Shown: one piece after another, positions 1 to 6,990 of the stretch
Layout of the letters: the number at the start of each line of letters is the position of its first letter
How positions within the stretch are numbered: the first letter of the stretch is position 1
From: Phycisphaerales bacterium
GTDB taxonomy: Bacteria > Planctomycetota > Phycisphaerae > Phycisphaerales > UBA1924
Direction: 5' to 3'
Length of the DNA: 64,000 nt
NCBI GenBank assembly: GCA_020849105.1
Contig: JADLGW010000021.1
Span: 22,568 to 86,567, forward strand
Notes under the pieces: model-generated
What the model was told of the DNA's origin: nothing
Database searches by the model: none
Seen by the model: the letters and a program-made list of their open reading frames with translations, nothing else
Position numbers and translations under genes: made by a program

Positions 1-1
1 T

Positions 2-118
2 GACCGTCCGGCCGGCGTGCCGCTGACGCGGTGGGACCGGGCCCTCTTCGCGGAGGCCAGGGCGAAGAGGGATGCGCGAACTGACCCGCTGTCGGGGCGC
101 GTGGAAGAGAGGGCGTAG
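2..118 (+). CDS. 3' end of an unidentified element gene (partial)
   Basis: The frame is open from the window edge to a TAG at 116-118, giving 38 residues that begin DRPAGVPLTRWDRALF and end RVEERA. Third positions are G/C-rich as in neighbouring genes. The next gene starts only 3 bases downstream on the same strand, as expected inside a compact phage-type operon. The start lies outside the window and no family can be recognised from the tail. Confidence 0.5.
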   Translation, partial: DRPAGVPLTRWDRALFAEARAKRDARTDPLSGRVEERA

Positions 119-121
119 GCC

Positions 122-472
122 GTGGACGTTGTTCTCAACTTCGAGAGCGAGTCCGAGTTCATGGACGAGCTGGAGCGGTGCCCCCCGAAGGACGGCGTCG
201 TCCGGTTCGCTTCCTTGCAGAGAGCGCTGGGATACCCAAGCGTGTTTGGGCTTGTCGTGGTCGCCAGCTGCGTGTGCGAAGGACGGCTCGTCCGGTACAG
301 CCATGACTGCGGGGCCGTGCTGGTGACAAAGCAGGGCAAGCGTGGTGTGGACCGGGTATCCGCGGCCGCTTTCGAGGCGGCGGAACACATCCAGGTGTAC
401 ATCACGGCCGCGGCGGAACGCCTCGGGCTTCAGGTACTTCCCGGCGTGATTCGCCGGGCTGTCGAGGAGTAG
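122..472 (+). CDS. Hypothetical protein of the integrated element, 116 aa
   Basis: GTG start at 122, three bases after the previous stop; TAG at 470-472; the next gene begins three bases later. The product is acidic at the N-terminus (FESESEF) and has a central hydrophobic stretch (VFGLVVVASCVC) that is too short and Cys-containing to be a clear membrane span. No catalytic motif or known domain is recognisable. Tight spacing with both neighbours supports it as a real member of the plus-strand operon. Its function is unknown. Confidence 0.6.
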   Translation: MDVVLNFESESEFMDELERCPPKDGVVRFASLQRALGYPSVFGLVVVASCVCEGRLVRYSHDCGAVLVTKQGKRGVDRVSAAAFEAAEHIQVYITAAAERLGLQVLPGVIRRAVEE

Positions 473-475
473 CGC

Positions 476-1201
476 ATGGCCGCGCGAATCGCTCTCAAGA
501 TCGGCGGGAAAGAGCACTTGTACGACTCGCTGCACGACGCAACGCTCGCGGTACGGCAGCGCGAGAATGAGGTAGTCCAGACGTCGCGGGCCCATCTCGA
601 CGCGACGATCGAGCTTGGGCGGTGGCTGCACGCTCTCTTTGACGCCGTTCCCAAGGGTAAATGGATTGCGCACCTGCGCAGCTACGGCATTCATCGCAAG
701 CGCGCGAATCGGGCCATGCGGCTCGCGACGTGGGACCGCGATGGGCGACCGAACCTTACGGGTACCGAAAAGTCTGGGACCAATCGGTCCCAGCCGCGCC
801 CGATCTCTGTGCATCAAGCGGAGATCGCGGCGGGGATCCGGAAGCCGGCGGCAGGGGACGAACTCGTGATGGAGGGTTATGGACCGGAGGGTGATGAGGA
901 CTTTGAGGAGGGCGATATGGAGGGCCACGAGATGGACGGTGAGACGGTGGTGGACCGCGTGCCGCTGACCTGCGACCCGCGCGACAAGGCGGGCGTGTAC
1001 GTGCCGCCGAGGACGCCGGTGAAGCCGGCGACGGGCGGGCAGCTGACGCTGGCGAGCCTGTACGAGCGCGACATCGCGCCGCACCTGGCGGCGGTGATCG
1101 AGTCGCTGGACCGGGTCGAAGCGGGCGTCAGCGTCGAGCTGATCGCCGACGTGCGGGCGCTGCGCGACCGCATCGCGCGGGCCATGAAGGGAGGGGCGTG
1201 A
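476..1201 (+). CDS. DUF3102-like phage-type protein, 241 aa
   Basis: ATG at 476; the TGA (1199-1201) touches the ATG of the next gene. Residues about 40-85 (HLDATIELGRWLHAL, then PKGKWIAHL and RANRAMRLA) resemble the DUF3102 pattern of phage and plasmid proteins: a helix with IELG, a G-x-W segment, then an HTH-like helix ending in MRLA. The middle (about 135-160) is strongly acidic and low in complexity. The C-terminus (SLYERDIAPHLAAVIESLDRV) looks helical. Such proteins are usually uncharacterised and found near replication or partition genes. The assignment rests on local sequence pattern only. Confidence 0.55.
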   Translation: MAARIALKIGGKEHLYDSLHDATLAVRQRENEVVQTSRAHLDATIELGRWLHALFDAVPKGKWIAHLRSYGIHRKRANRAMRLATWDRDGRPNLTGTEKSGTNRSQPRPISVHQAEIAAGIRKPAAGDELVMEGYGPEGDEDFEEGDMEGHEMDGETVVDRVPLTCDPRDKAGVYVPPRTPVKPATGGQLTLASLYERDIAPHLAAVIESLDRVEAGVSVELIADVRALRDRIARAMKGGA

Positions 1202-1597
1202 ATGGAACCGAGGTCGTTCTACCTGGACGTCGACGAGGTGCGCGAGATGCTCGGCAAGAAGGGCAAGCCTCTGCACCGCTCGCGCGTGTACGCCTGGGTG
1301 CGTGACGGGATCATCCCCAAGAGCCAGAAAGGCAAGCCCGGGGCCCGTCGCGTGCGGCTGAAGGCGGTGCACCTGCCCAGCGGCATGGCGTTCCACCCGG
1401 ACGCCGTCACGGACTTCCTCGGCGCGCTCAACGCCGCGGCGATCGACCGGCCCGACCACCCGGCCGACCTGCCGGTGGTGCTGAACCCCAACTACCCGCC
1501 GCCGGCCAGGCCCGGGCGGAACGCGGACCCCCTCTCTCCCGCCGCACGCGGATGTGCGGTCCGGTTGGCGCCTGTCGCACGGACGCGGGCGGGTTGA
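1202..1597 (+). CDS. Excisionase-like / MerR-type HTH DNA-binding protein, 131 aa
   Basis: The start ATG directly abuts the preceding stop, suggesting translational coupling. Residues 6-30 (FYLDVDEVREMLGKK, then SRVYAWVRDGIIP) fit the short winged-helix fold of the HTH_17/excisionase family, in which a helix reads a target and is followed by a W-V-x-D-G turn. A basic segment follows (KSQKGKPGARRVRLKA). The tail is Pro-rich and probably disordered. In an element with an integrase, a small winged-helix protein is a natural candidate for recombination directionality factor or regulator, but it lies 3 kb from the integrase, so this role is inference. Confidence 0.6.
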   Translation: MEPRSFYLDVDEVREMLGKKGKPLHRSRVYAWVRDGIIPKSQKGKPGARRVRLKAVHLPSGMAFHPDAVTDFLGALNAAAIDRPDHPADLPVVLNPNYPPPARPGRNADPLSPAARGCAVRLAPVARTRAG

Positions 1598-1649
1598 GAA
1601 CTCGCCCCGCGGGCCCGGTCGGCCCGCGGGGTCTTTCGGATTCACACCC

Positions 1650-2590
1650 ATGGATAGAGCGGACCACGGCATCCACGATCGCGCTAGGGCGGAGCGGGCG
1701 GCGCTGCGCCCCACGCGGGCGCACCACGCGGGGCGGGCCGACGACGGCCGGCTGGCGCGCCCGGGCGGCGAGGTGAAGCCGGGGCTCTCGCGGCTCGCCT
1801 GGTCGTTCCTGGAAGCGCTCCGCGACGCGGTGATCGGCGACGCGGCGGGGCGGCGTTCGATCGCCGAGGGCCTGGGCGTGCCGGCCCGCACCGTCGAGAA
1901 GTGGCTGGCGCCCAGCGAGCACAACGTGCCGCGGCTCGACCACGCGCTGCAGCTGCTGACGCGCGAGGACCTGCTCACGCCCGCGGGACGGCAGATCCTG
2001 CACGCGTGGCTGGACAAGGAGTGCGGGCGGCAAACGGTGGACGCGGCCGACGTGGGCGTCGACGAGGCGCCGCTTCCCGACCAGGTGCTGCAGCTGGCGG
2101 CCCGGTGCGGGGCGGTCGCCGCGCTGGTCGAGGAGGCGCGGAAGGTCGGGAGCAGGGGCGAGTGCTGCTACCTCGAGCGCGCCGGGCGGGCGCTGACGGC
2201 GCCGCGCGGCCTGCGCTTCGTGTCGTCGCAGACGACCTTCAGCGCCGCGCGGGCCGAGGCCCTCAAGAGCCGCAAGCTCTACCGCACGGTGCAGATGTTC
2301 GTGTTCCAGCAGCACACCGCCCCGCTGTACCGGGCGATGGTGTCGTCGAGGCGGGCCCGCCGAAGGTGGTCGGCATGCTCTTCCCGCCCTGGCCCGACAA
2401 CGAGCAGGCCTGGCTGCTGGAGATCCGCACGAGCCCCGACAACAGCGTGTGGACCGACTTCGCGCCCCTCGCCTGGCTGGCCTCAACCCGCACGCTCTTC
2501 CGGTACTACCAGGTCCGCGTCACGCTCTCGCGCCAGCACGCCCCGTACCGGCCGGCGCTGCGGTCGCTGGCCGTCGTCTGCACCAACTAG
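1650..2590 (+). CDS. CII-like HTH protein with an apparent -1 frameshift near 2337-2345
   Basis: The first part (ATG 1650 to about 2339) encodes a basic N-terminus, then RRSIAEGLGVPARTVEKWL, a helix-turn-helix like phage CII-family regulators, and a segment ending in FVFQQHTAPLYRAM. Past about 2340 this frame turns into implausible Arg/Ser-rich sequence and stays open to 3512 through two other genes. The -1 frame instead continues sensibly (VVGMLFPPWPDNEQAWLLEI) to the TAG at 2588-2590. The likeliest reading is one protein of about 313 residues broken by a frameshift, either a mutation, an assembly error or recoding. No canonical slippery heptamer is visible. An alternative is a separate small gene from ATG 2375 (71 aa). 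A strong Shine-Dalgarno at 2589-2594 overlaps the stop and serves the next gene. Confidence 0.5.
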
Positions 2591-2601
2591 GAGGTCACCC
2601 G

Positions 2602-2943
2602 ATGAAGGCAGTTCCGGCGATGGACGGCGACAAGGTCACGGGGCACCGCATCTTCTGCCCCGCCTGCCGATGCACGCACTTCTTCAACTCGCCGGAGTTC
2701 CCGACGAGCGGCGGGCACAAGTGGTCATTCAACGGCGACACGGAGCGCCCGACGTTCACGCCGTCCATGAACATGCGGAGCAACCCGAAGGACCACCCCC
2801 GCTACAACCCGCGGTGCCCGTCCTCCGTCTGCCACAGCTTTGTCACCAACGGCCGCATCCAGTACCTGGGCGACTGCACCCACGCCCTGGCCGGCCAAAC
2901 GATCGACCTGCCCGACGTCCCCACGGAATGGATGAACGGATAA
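2602..2943 (+). CDS. DUF6527-like protein, 113 aa
   Basis: ATG 2602 is chosen because AGGAGG lies 7 bases upstream (2589-2594). The product shows the pattern I associate with DUF6527, a family common in phages and integrated elements: a CPAC pair near the start, KWSFNGDTERPTFTPSM in the middle, then CHSFVTNGRIQYLGDCTHAL and a closing DLP. The conserved Cys and His residues (CPAC, CHSF, DCTH) suggest a metal-stabilised fold. No function is established for the family. The next gene starts 3 bases after its stop. Confidence 0.7.
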   Translation: MKAVPAMDGDKVTGHRIFCPACRCTHFFNSPEFPTSGGHKWSFNGDTERPTFTPSMNMRSNPKDHPRYNPRCPSSVCHSFVTNGRIQYLGDCTHALAGQTIDLPDVPTEWMNG

Positions 2944-2946
2944 GCC

Positions 2947-3279
2947 ATGCCCAGCGCCCCCACCCAGGACACCATCGACCAGATCGAGCCCTACCTCACG
3001 GCGCAGAGCGTGCCGCCCTCGCTCACGGCGGCGGTGTTCCAGGCCCTCGACGCCGCCGGCTGGACCGTCGTCGCCAAGTCGGACGGCACCCCGGTCGTCA
3101 CCACCGACACCGCCCCGATGGAGCGGGTCGCCGTCGCCGGGTCGCCCGGGGCCTTCCTGTGCGGCGTCCAGGTCGGCGCCGCGGGTTGGTTTACGTGGAT
3201 GGAGTTCGTCGCGCCCGGCGGCGAGATCACCCGCTCGGCCCCGGTGTTCATCGCCGGCGACCGCGGGCTGCTGGACTGA
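2947..3279 (+). CDS. Hypothetical protein, 110 aa, last gene of the plus-strand module
   Basis: ATG 2947, three bases after the DUF6527-like gene; TGA 3277-3279. The product begins with a polar helix (TQDTIDQIEPYL) and continues into a beta-rich region (GWTVVAKSDGTPVVTT, AGWFTWMEF). No signal peptide or known motif is seen. Its 3' end overlaps by 32 bases the 3' end of the convergent HTH gene at 3248-3481, marking the junction of the element's two transcription units. Function unknown. Confidence 0.55.
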   Translation: MPSAPTQDTIDQIEPYLTAQSVPPSLTAAVFQALDAAGWTVVAKSDGTPVVTTDTAPMERVAVAGSPGAFLCGVQVGAAGWFTWMEFVAPGGEITRSAPVFIAGDRGLLD

Positions 3280-3481
3280 CGCGGATCATGAGGCCCAGGG
3301 CCGCGGCGACGGCTTCGAGTTGCCGGTCGTTGATGGCCTGCCCGCCGGCGAGCCACGCGTGCAGGCCGGCGCGGAGCGAGGCGGGCGCCATGCCCAGCGC
3401 CGCCGCGGCCGCCTCCGCCGTGGGCTTGATCCCGGCGGCGCGGAGGTGCGGCTCGATCTGCTCGCGGATCGTCAGAGCCAC
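3248..3481 (-). CDS. Small HTH protein, candidate repressor of the element, 77 aa
   Basis: GTG at 3481 begins inside the last codons of the preceding minus-strand gene. The product starts with TIREQIEPHLRAAG and continues PTAEAAAAALGMAPASLRAGL, a helix-turn-helix-like alternation, followed by INDRQLEAVAAALGLMI, a segment common in Cro/CI-like proteins. It ends in a basic tail. It is the last gene of a three-gene unit that starts at a promoter carrying a perfect 17-bp palindrome (3893-3909), so autoregulation by this protein is a reasonable inference, not shown. Its final 32 bases overlap the convergent plus-strand gene. Confidence 0.55.
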   Translation of the reverse strand: MALTIREQIEPHLRAAGIKPTAEAAAAALGMAPASLRAGLHAWLAGGQAINDRQLEAVAAALGLMIRVSPAARGRRR

Positions 3482-3657
3482 CCCGGCGCCTCCTTCGCGG
3501 CCTGGTCGATGACCACCTTCGCCTCCGCCTCGGTGAGCCCCGTTCCGACCGCTTTCGCTCCCGGAGCGGGGGGCGCGGCCTCGGTCGGCTGCGCCCGTAC
3601 CCGCAGCGCGTAGCCCTCGGCGAGCGGCTCGCGCCATACCCAGACGGTGTACGTCAC
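3472..3657 (-). CDS. Small hypothetical protein, 61 aa
   Basis: GTG at 3657 overlaps the upstream stop codon as GTGA, and its own stop overlaps the start of the next gene by 10 bases, so it sits in a translationally coupled chain. The product opens with beta-type sequence (TYTVWVWREPLAEGYALRV), has a Pro/Ala linker and ends with a helix (TEAEAKVVIDQAAKEAPGWL). No family recognised. Support comes from the overlaps and G/C-rich third positions. Confidence 0.45.
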   Translation of the reverse strand: MTYTVWVWREPLAEGYALRVRAQPTEAAPPAPGAKAVGTGLTEAEAKVVIDQAAKEAPGWL

Positions 3658-3854
3658 ACCGTCACCGTGATGCCCTGGAGCGCCTTGCGCACGAAGCGCA
3701 GGTTGCGGTGAGGCGCCACGCCCTCGGCGTGCCACAGCCCGTCGGCCCGGCGCTCGATCACCACCTCGCGGCCGCCCTTCACCATGACCTTGCAAATGTT
3801 CTCGTTGCCGATCAGCCGGTGAGCGTTCTGATTCTTCACTTCCAGTCCTTTCAT
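3654..3854 (-). CDS. Small hypothetical protein, 66 aa, first gene behind the element promoter
   Basis: ATG 3854, about 30 bases downstream of the predicted transcription start. The sequence is basic and mixed (KGLEVKNQNAHRLIG, VMVKGGREVVIERRADG), and the base composition is lower in GC than the surroundings, consistent with transferred DNA. Its stop overlaps the next GTG start (GTGA). No domain recognised. As the leader gene of the promoter-proximal unit it could be regulatory, but nothing in the sequence proves that. Confidence 0.5.
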   Translation of the reverse strand: MKGLEVKNQNAHRLIGNENICKVMVKGGREVVIERRADGLWHAEGVAPHRNLRFVRKALQGITVTV

Positions 3855-3890
3855 CGAGGTCCAACCTGCACTCCGGTTGGCCGATGCAAG

Positions 3891-3918
3891 AGTGTAGGAT
3901 AATCCTACATGGTGTCAA
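3891..3918 (-). promoter_or_regulatory. Sigma-70-type promoter with a 17-bp palindromic operator between -35 and -10
   Basis: Read on the minus strand, TTGACA (3918-3913) is followed after 16 bases by TACACT (3896-3891). The perfect palindrome TGTAGGATAATCCTACA (3893-3909; 8-bp arms around one base) fills most of the spacer and runs into the -10 box. A repressor bound there would block RNA polymerase. The promoter faces the genes at 3854 to 3248, the last of which encodes a small HTH protein. Confidence 0.6.
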
Positions 3919-3924
3919 GGGGGT

Positions 3925-4329
3925 CTACTTCTTTTTTCGCGTGATTCTTCGCGCGGCCTCTGTTAGGGCGTTCGCCGCGTCCTCCATGGAGGTGGGCCCC
4001 GCACGCCCCGCCGTGATCAGCCGGCACAGGGCCAGCGCCGCGGCGTGGGCCCCGGCCCCCAGGGCCGACCGGGCCTGCTCATAGAGGTCCGTCAGCACCG
4101 GGTCGGGTCCGCGCACGGGCTCGCCCGGTCGCACGCCGGGGATCTGCAGACGGCCGCAGTGGTAGGTCGGCTGCCCGCACTCGGGGCAGATCGTGATGAC
4201 CTGGCCGGGCCCGGCCTGCATCCCGAGGTCCGACGTCACGCCGGCGTCGCAGTAGCCGCAGACGTACACCGCGGGCGTCGGCAGCTTCGCCGCCCCCGAC
4301 CACGGGCCATGGATGCGCTCGCCGATCAC
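3925..4329 (-). CDS. DUF4145-like zinc-ribbon protein, 134 aa
   Basis: GTG 4329, five bases after the integrase stop, is chosen because it is the first start in a frame that otherwise lies inside the integrase. Two Cys pairs (CGYC and CPEC) about 30 residues apart suggest a zinc ribbon. After a linker, LTDLYEQARSALGAGAHAAALALCRLIT resembles the helical core of DUF4145 proteins, which often accompany mobile elements and defence loci. The tail is basic (RRITRKKK). The biochemical role of DUF4145 is unknown. It probably shares a message with the integrase. Confidence 0.55.
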   Translation of the reverse strand: MIGERIHGPWSGAAKLPTPAVYVCGYCDAGVTSDLGMQAGPGQVITICPECGQPTYHCGRLQIPGVRPGEPVRGPDPVLTDLYEQARSALGAGAHAAALALCRLITAGRAGPTSMEDAANALTEAARRITRKKK

Positions 4330-4333
4330 GGCG

Positions 4334-5479
4334 TCACCCGATGCTGGCGGCGGACGCCACCAGCCTTCGCTCCGGAACATTCGCGTAGCGCATGGTGGTG
4401 GCGATGTCCCTGTGGCCGAGGACCTCCTTGGCCACCTCGATCGAGGCCCGCTCGGTGATCTCGGTGGCGGCGTTGTGCCGCAGCTGGTAGGGCGTCCACC
4501 GCGGCACGTCCGCGGCGTCGCACACCCGGGTGATCGCGCGGCGGTACGAGTCGGCGGTGTAGTGATCGCCGAGCTGTGCCGGCTCCTGGCCCCGCCGCCG
4601 GCGCCGTTCCTCGGTCGCGTGGCTCGGCCAGCGCTTCGACTTCCGCGTCGCGCGGCGCGCCGCCAATCGCTCGGCCTCGGCGCGGCCCGGGTCGAACGCA
4701 TACCGCGACGGGTCCGCGGGCAGCCACGGGAGCAGGATCTGCATCGCGCGCGGGCCCAGGTAGACGCGCCGGTCGATGTCGAGCCACTCGGTCTTGTTCG
4801 CCTCGGGGGGCACGTGGTAGGCCACCACGGAGGGGTCGCGTGTGGAGTGCAGGTACTGCGGGCTCACGTGTACGAGCTCGCCCGGCCGCATCCCCGTCTG
4901 CACCTGGAGACGGATCATCGCCGCGAGCATCGGGGGCGCCAGGGCGAGCACGGCGTCCAGGTCCCGCTCCGGCACGGGCCTGCGCTTGCGTCCCTCGCGC
5001 GGCGGCGCAAGGCCCAGCGCGGGCGGCCGCCCCCGGCGCAGCGGGCACACCGCCGCCAGCGACTGCCACACCGCCGGGCCCACCAGCTCTCTCGAGGCGG
5101 CCCAGCGGAACATCCGCTGCACGTGCCGGACGTACTCGTTGATGGTCGACCGGGTCCACTGGCACTGCCCGGCGGCGTCGTCCTCCGTGATCAGCGAGCG
5201 GTCGCGCGCGAGCCACTCCTGGAACGACCCCAGCATGAGCGGTCCGAAGATCGCCAGCGGCCGGTCGCCGAGCCCGCAGTGCACCAGCAGGTCCGTCGCC
5301 TTCACGGCGTTGAGCGCCGTCTTGGTCGGCGCGGCGAACTTCACGTAGACGCCCAGGCAGTGCGCCTGGTACAGGCCGACGAGGTCCGCAACGGTCCGGC
5401 ACGGTGGTGAGCCTCCGACCTGTTTTTCCGGCTTGGAGTGCGAAACGGGGGTTGTTTTGGGGTCTGTCCACGAAGGCAT
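4334..5479 (-). CDS. int: Tyrosine recombinase (element integrase), 381 aa
   Basis: It catalyses site-specific insertion and excision of the element. Residues about 30-140 look like the SAM-like core-binding domain; about 165-375 is the catalytic domain. Visible catalytic residues are Arg198 (TGMRPGEL), Arg334 (YQLRHNAAT), His356 (LGHRDIAT) and the nucleophile Tyr365 (TMRYANV). The usual first His of the HxxR box is Tyr331 here. ATG 5479 is preferred because AAGGAG sits 9 bases upstream; longer readings would run through the tRNA gene. The gene reads away from the tRNA 3' end at 5536. Confidence 0.9.
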   Translation of the reverse strand: MPSWTDPKTTPVSHSKPEKQVGGSPPCRTVADLVGLYQAHCLGVYVKFAAPTKTALNAVKATDLLVHCGLGDRPLAIFGPLMLGSFQEWLARDRSLITEDDAAGQCQWTRSTINEYVRHVQRMFRWAASRELVGPAVWQSLAAVCPLRRGRPPALGLAPPREGRKRRPVPERDLDAVLALAPPMLAAMIRLQVQTGMRPGELVHVSPQYLHSTRDPSVVAYHVPPEANKTEWLDIDRRVYLGPRAMQILLPWLPADPSRYAFDPGRAEAERLAARRATRKSKRWPSHATEERRRRRGQEPAQLGDHYTADSYRRAITRVCDAADVPRWTPYQLRHNAATEITERASIEVAKEVLGHRDIATTMRYANVPERRLVASAASIG

Positions 5480-5535
5480 CGCATCGCTCCTTGCGACGTA
5501 AAGTGCCTTCGCTGCTTGACTTCCAGAGATCCGAA

Positions 5536-5609
5536 TCGGGGTGAAAGGATTTGAACCTTCGACCTTCTCGTCCCGAACGAGACGCGCTACCAAGCTGCGC
5601 TACACCCCG
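5536..5609 (-). tRNA. tRNA-Pro (anticodon CGG)
   Basis: The minus strand gives a 74-nt cloverleaf: acceptor CGGGGTG pairs with CACCCCG followed by discriminator A; D arm with AGCGCAGCTTGGTAGCGC; anticodon stem TCTCG/CGAGA with loop TTCGGGA placing CGG at positions 34-36; T arm with GGTTCAAATCC. CCA is not encoded. Its 3' end faces the integrase gene, so it is the probable attachment site, with the element reconstituting or abutting the tRNA end. Confidence 0.95.
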
Positions 5610-5640
5610 GTGGTGAGGGCCATCATAGGCACCAACACGC

Positions 5641-6417
5641 TCAGTTCTTCTGCACAGTCGGGCGCGTGAGGTACATGTTGTCCTCGGTCGTGGACGGGTC
5701 GCCGTCCGGGCCGCAGGAGTAGAAATAGGGCCGGTTGCCGGGGCACAAACCGCCATCGGAGTCGGCGTCGTTCTTGTTCGCCGCGGACTCCTTCGTCCCC
5801 CGCCGGACCTCCATGTTCACCACGGGGTACCTCTTGGGAAGCGTGACCGCGACCACCGTGCTGACGTCCACCGCGACGGGCGGGTTGCCCGCGCCGCCGA
5901 CGATCCCGTGGAACGAGGGGTGCACATAGCGGATCGGCCGGCCCCAGCCGTCGAAAGCGGTCAGCAGTTCCGGCTGGCTGGACAGATCGGTCGCGGAGCC
6001 GCCGTCGGGGTCGTATGTATGCATGAACTTGGTGTCCACACCGCGGATCGCGGCCTCGGCGCCGGGCGTGCCCTTGCACTGGGCGATGAAGAGCCCGCCC
6101 GAGTTGACCATCGCATTGAGTGCCCCGTCCATCCACCGGACATCCGCGACGGGCCAGACGACCGTCGTATTCGGCACCGAGCCCTGCATCCGCGGGTCGA
6201 GCACCGTCGGCGGCGGAGTTCCGCCGCGGCCGCTGATCAGTGCGTCCAGGGCGCCCTCCATGGCCTTCAGCACGGACTCGGTGGCGTTCGCCTTGCCGCT
6301 GCTGGTGACTTTCGCGCCTATCGAAATCGCCAGCGCAGCCAGGATGCCGATGATCCCGATGACGACGAGAAGTTCGATAAGTGTGAAGCCGCGGCCCGCG
6401 TCCCGTTGGGTGGTCAT
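5641..6417 (-). CDS. Type II secretion / pilin-like protein with prepilin N-terminus, 258 aa
   Basis: ATG 6417 is chosen over an earlier GTG because GGAGG lies at good distance and because the leader MTTQRDAGRG then ends with Gly before [19 protein letters not shown], the prepilin peptidase site and N-terminal methylated helix. The rest is a variable soluble domain with Asp/Gly-rich stretches (DPDGGSATD, NKNDADSDGG, GPDGDPSTTED) that may bind calcium as in GspG-type pseudopilins. It stands alone between tRNA-Pro and tRNA-Leu, with no secretion ATPase nearby. Planctomycetes carry many such proteins and the substrate or partner is unknown. Confidence 0.8.
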   Translation of the reverse strand: MTTQRDAGRGFTLIELLVVIGIIGILAALAISIGAKVTSSGKANATESVLKAMEGALDALISGRGGTPPPTVLDPRMQGSVPNTTVVWPVADVRWMDGALNAMVNSGGLFIAQCKGTPGAEAAIRGVDTKFMHTYDPDGGSATDLSSQPELLTAFDGWGRPIRYVHPSFHGIVGGAGNPPVAVDVSTVVAVTLPKRYPVVNMEVRRGTKESAANKNDADSDGGLCPGNRPYFYSCGPDGDPSTTEDNMYLTRPTVQKN

Positions 6418-6592
6418 GGTCACAGTACCTCCGCGGAGACGGAAGCCTAGCCCGTCCGCAACAGACGGAGGGGTGCCCTCCCTTATACGGCTGGGCCCGG
6501 GGATTGATGCAGGCGGGGGTGCGGACGGCCCGCGAAGAATCCGCCGCAGAGGTGGCGGGGTACCCAAGACGCGAATACCCTAGTGCCCCGCT

Positions 6593-6678
6593 GCGGCTGT
6601 GGCGGAACTGGCAGACGCGCTAGGTTCAGGTCCTAGTGGGATTAATACCCCGTGGAGGTTCGACTCCTCTCAGCCGCA
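6593..6678 (+). tRNA. tRNA-Leu (anticodon CAG)
   Basis: An 86-nt class II tRNA: acceptor GCGGCTG pairs with CAGCCGC plus discriminator A; the D arm contains GGCGGAACTGGCAGACGC; anticodon stem CTAGG/CCTAG with loop TTCAGGT gives anticodon CAG; a long variable arm (GTGGGATTAATACCCC) follows; the T arm contains GGTTCGACTCC. CCA is not encoded. Confidence 0.96.
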
Positions 6679-6781
6679 TTGCCCGCTTGCGGTCCGCGCC
6701 GGTCCCGCGGTATCGTGCCCGTCTCGTGGCCGCGAGCCCGCTGGGGCGGGGCGGCCCGGCTCTGCAAGAAGGGCGGACCCC

Positions 6782-6976
6782 ATGACGTCGAAAGATCGGA
6801 ACAAGCTGCTTCTGGCGATCATTCTGCTGGTGATCGCGGGCCTGGCCTACGCGTATCTTTCGGGCTGGTTTGACAGAGCCCCCACCGTCGTTGCACCGCC
6901 CGTACAGACGGACCCGAACGGGCTGCCCACGGGCGGACCACGGACGGCGCCGGCAGAGAAGGGCCCCACCGGCTGA
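6782..6976 (+). CDS. Small single-span membrane protein, 64 aa
   Basis: ATG 6782. Residues 8-27 (KLLLAIILLVIAGLAYAYL) form one transmembrane helix after a short basic N-terminus, followed by a Pro/Thr-rich tail. It lies 14 bases upstream of the RNase H-like gene on the same strand, so the two are probably co-transcribed. No family is recognised, and such small anchors are too degenerate to assign. Confidence 0.55.
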   Translation: MTSKDRNKLLLAIILLVIAGLAYAYLSGWFDRAPTVVAPPVQTDPNGLPTGGPRTAPAEKGPTG

Positions 6977-6990
6977 GCGCCGGGCGATCC

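Larger units (their letters stand above)
1..5536. mobile_element. Right end of an integrative element (prophage- or ICE-like) inserted at tRNA-Pro
   Basis: A tyrosine recombinase gene (4334-5479, minus) lies 56 bases from the 3' end of a tRNA-Pro gene (5536-5609, minus), the classic arrangement for integration into a tRNA 3' end. Everything to its left is made of small phage-type genes: DUF3102-like, excisionase-like HTH, CII-like HTH, DUF6527-like, a DUF4145-like protein and tiny hypothetical genes with 4-base overlaps. No second copy of the tRNA 3' end was seen between 1 and 5479, so the far attachment site lies left of the window. No capsid, terminase, portal or conjugation gene is visible, so prophage versus ICE or satellite cannot be decided. 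The right boundary is inferred from gene order. Confidence 0.7.

Noticed and set aside
2340..3512. Continuation of the 1650 frame to 3512 as one long protein
   Set aside because: After about 2340 it becomes Arg/Pro/Ser-rich with no structure and runs through two well-supported genes; taken as a frameshift remnant.
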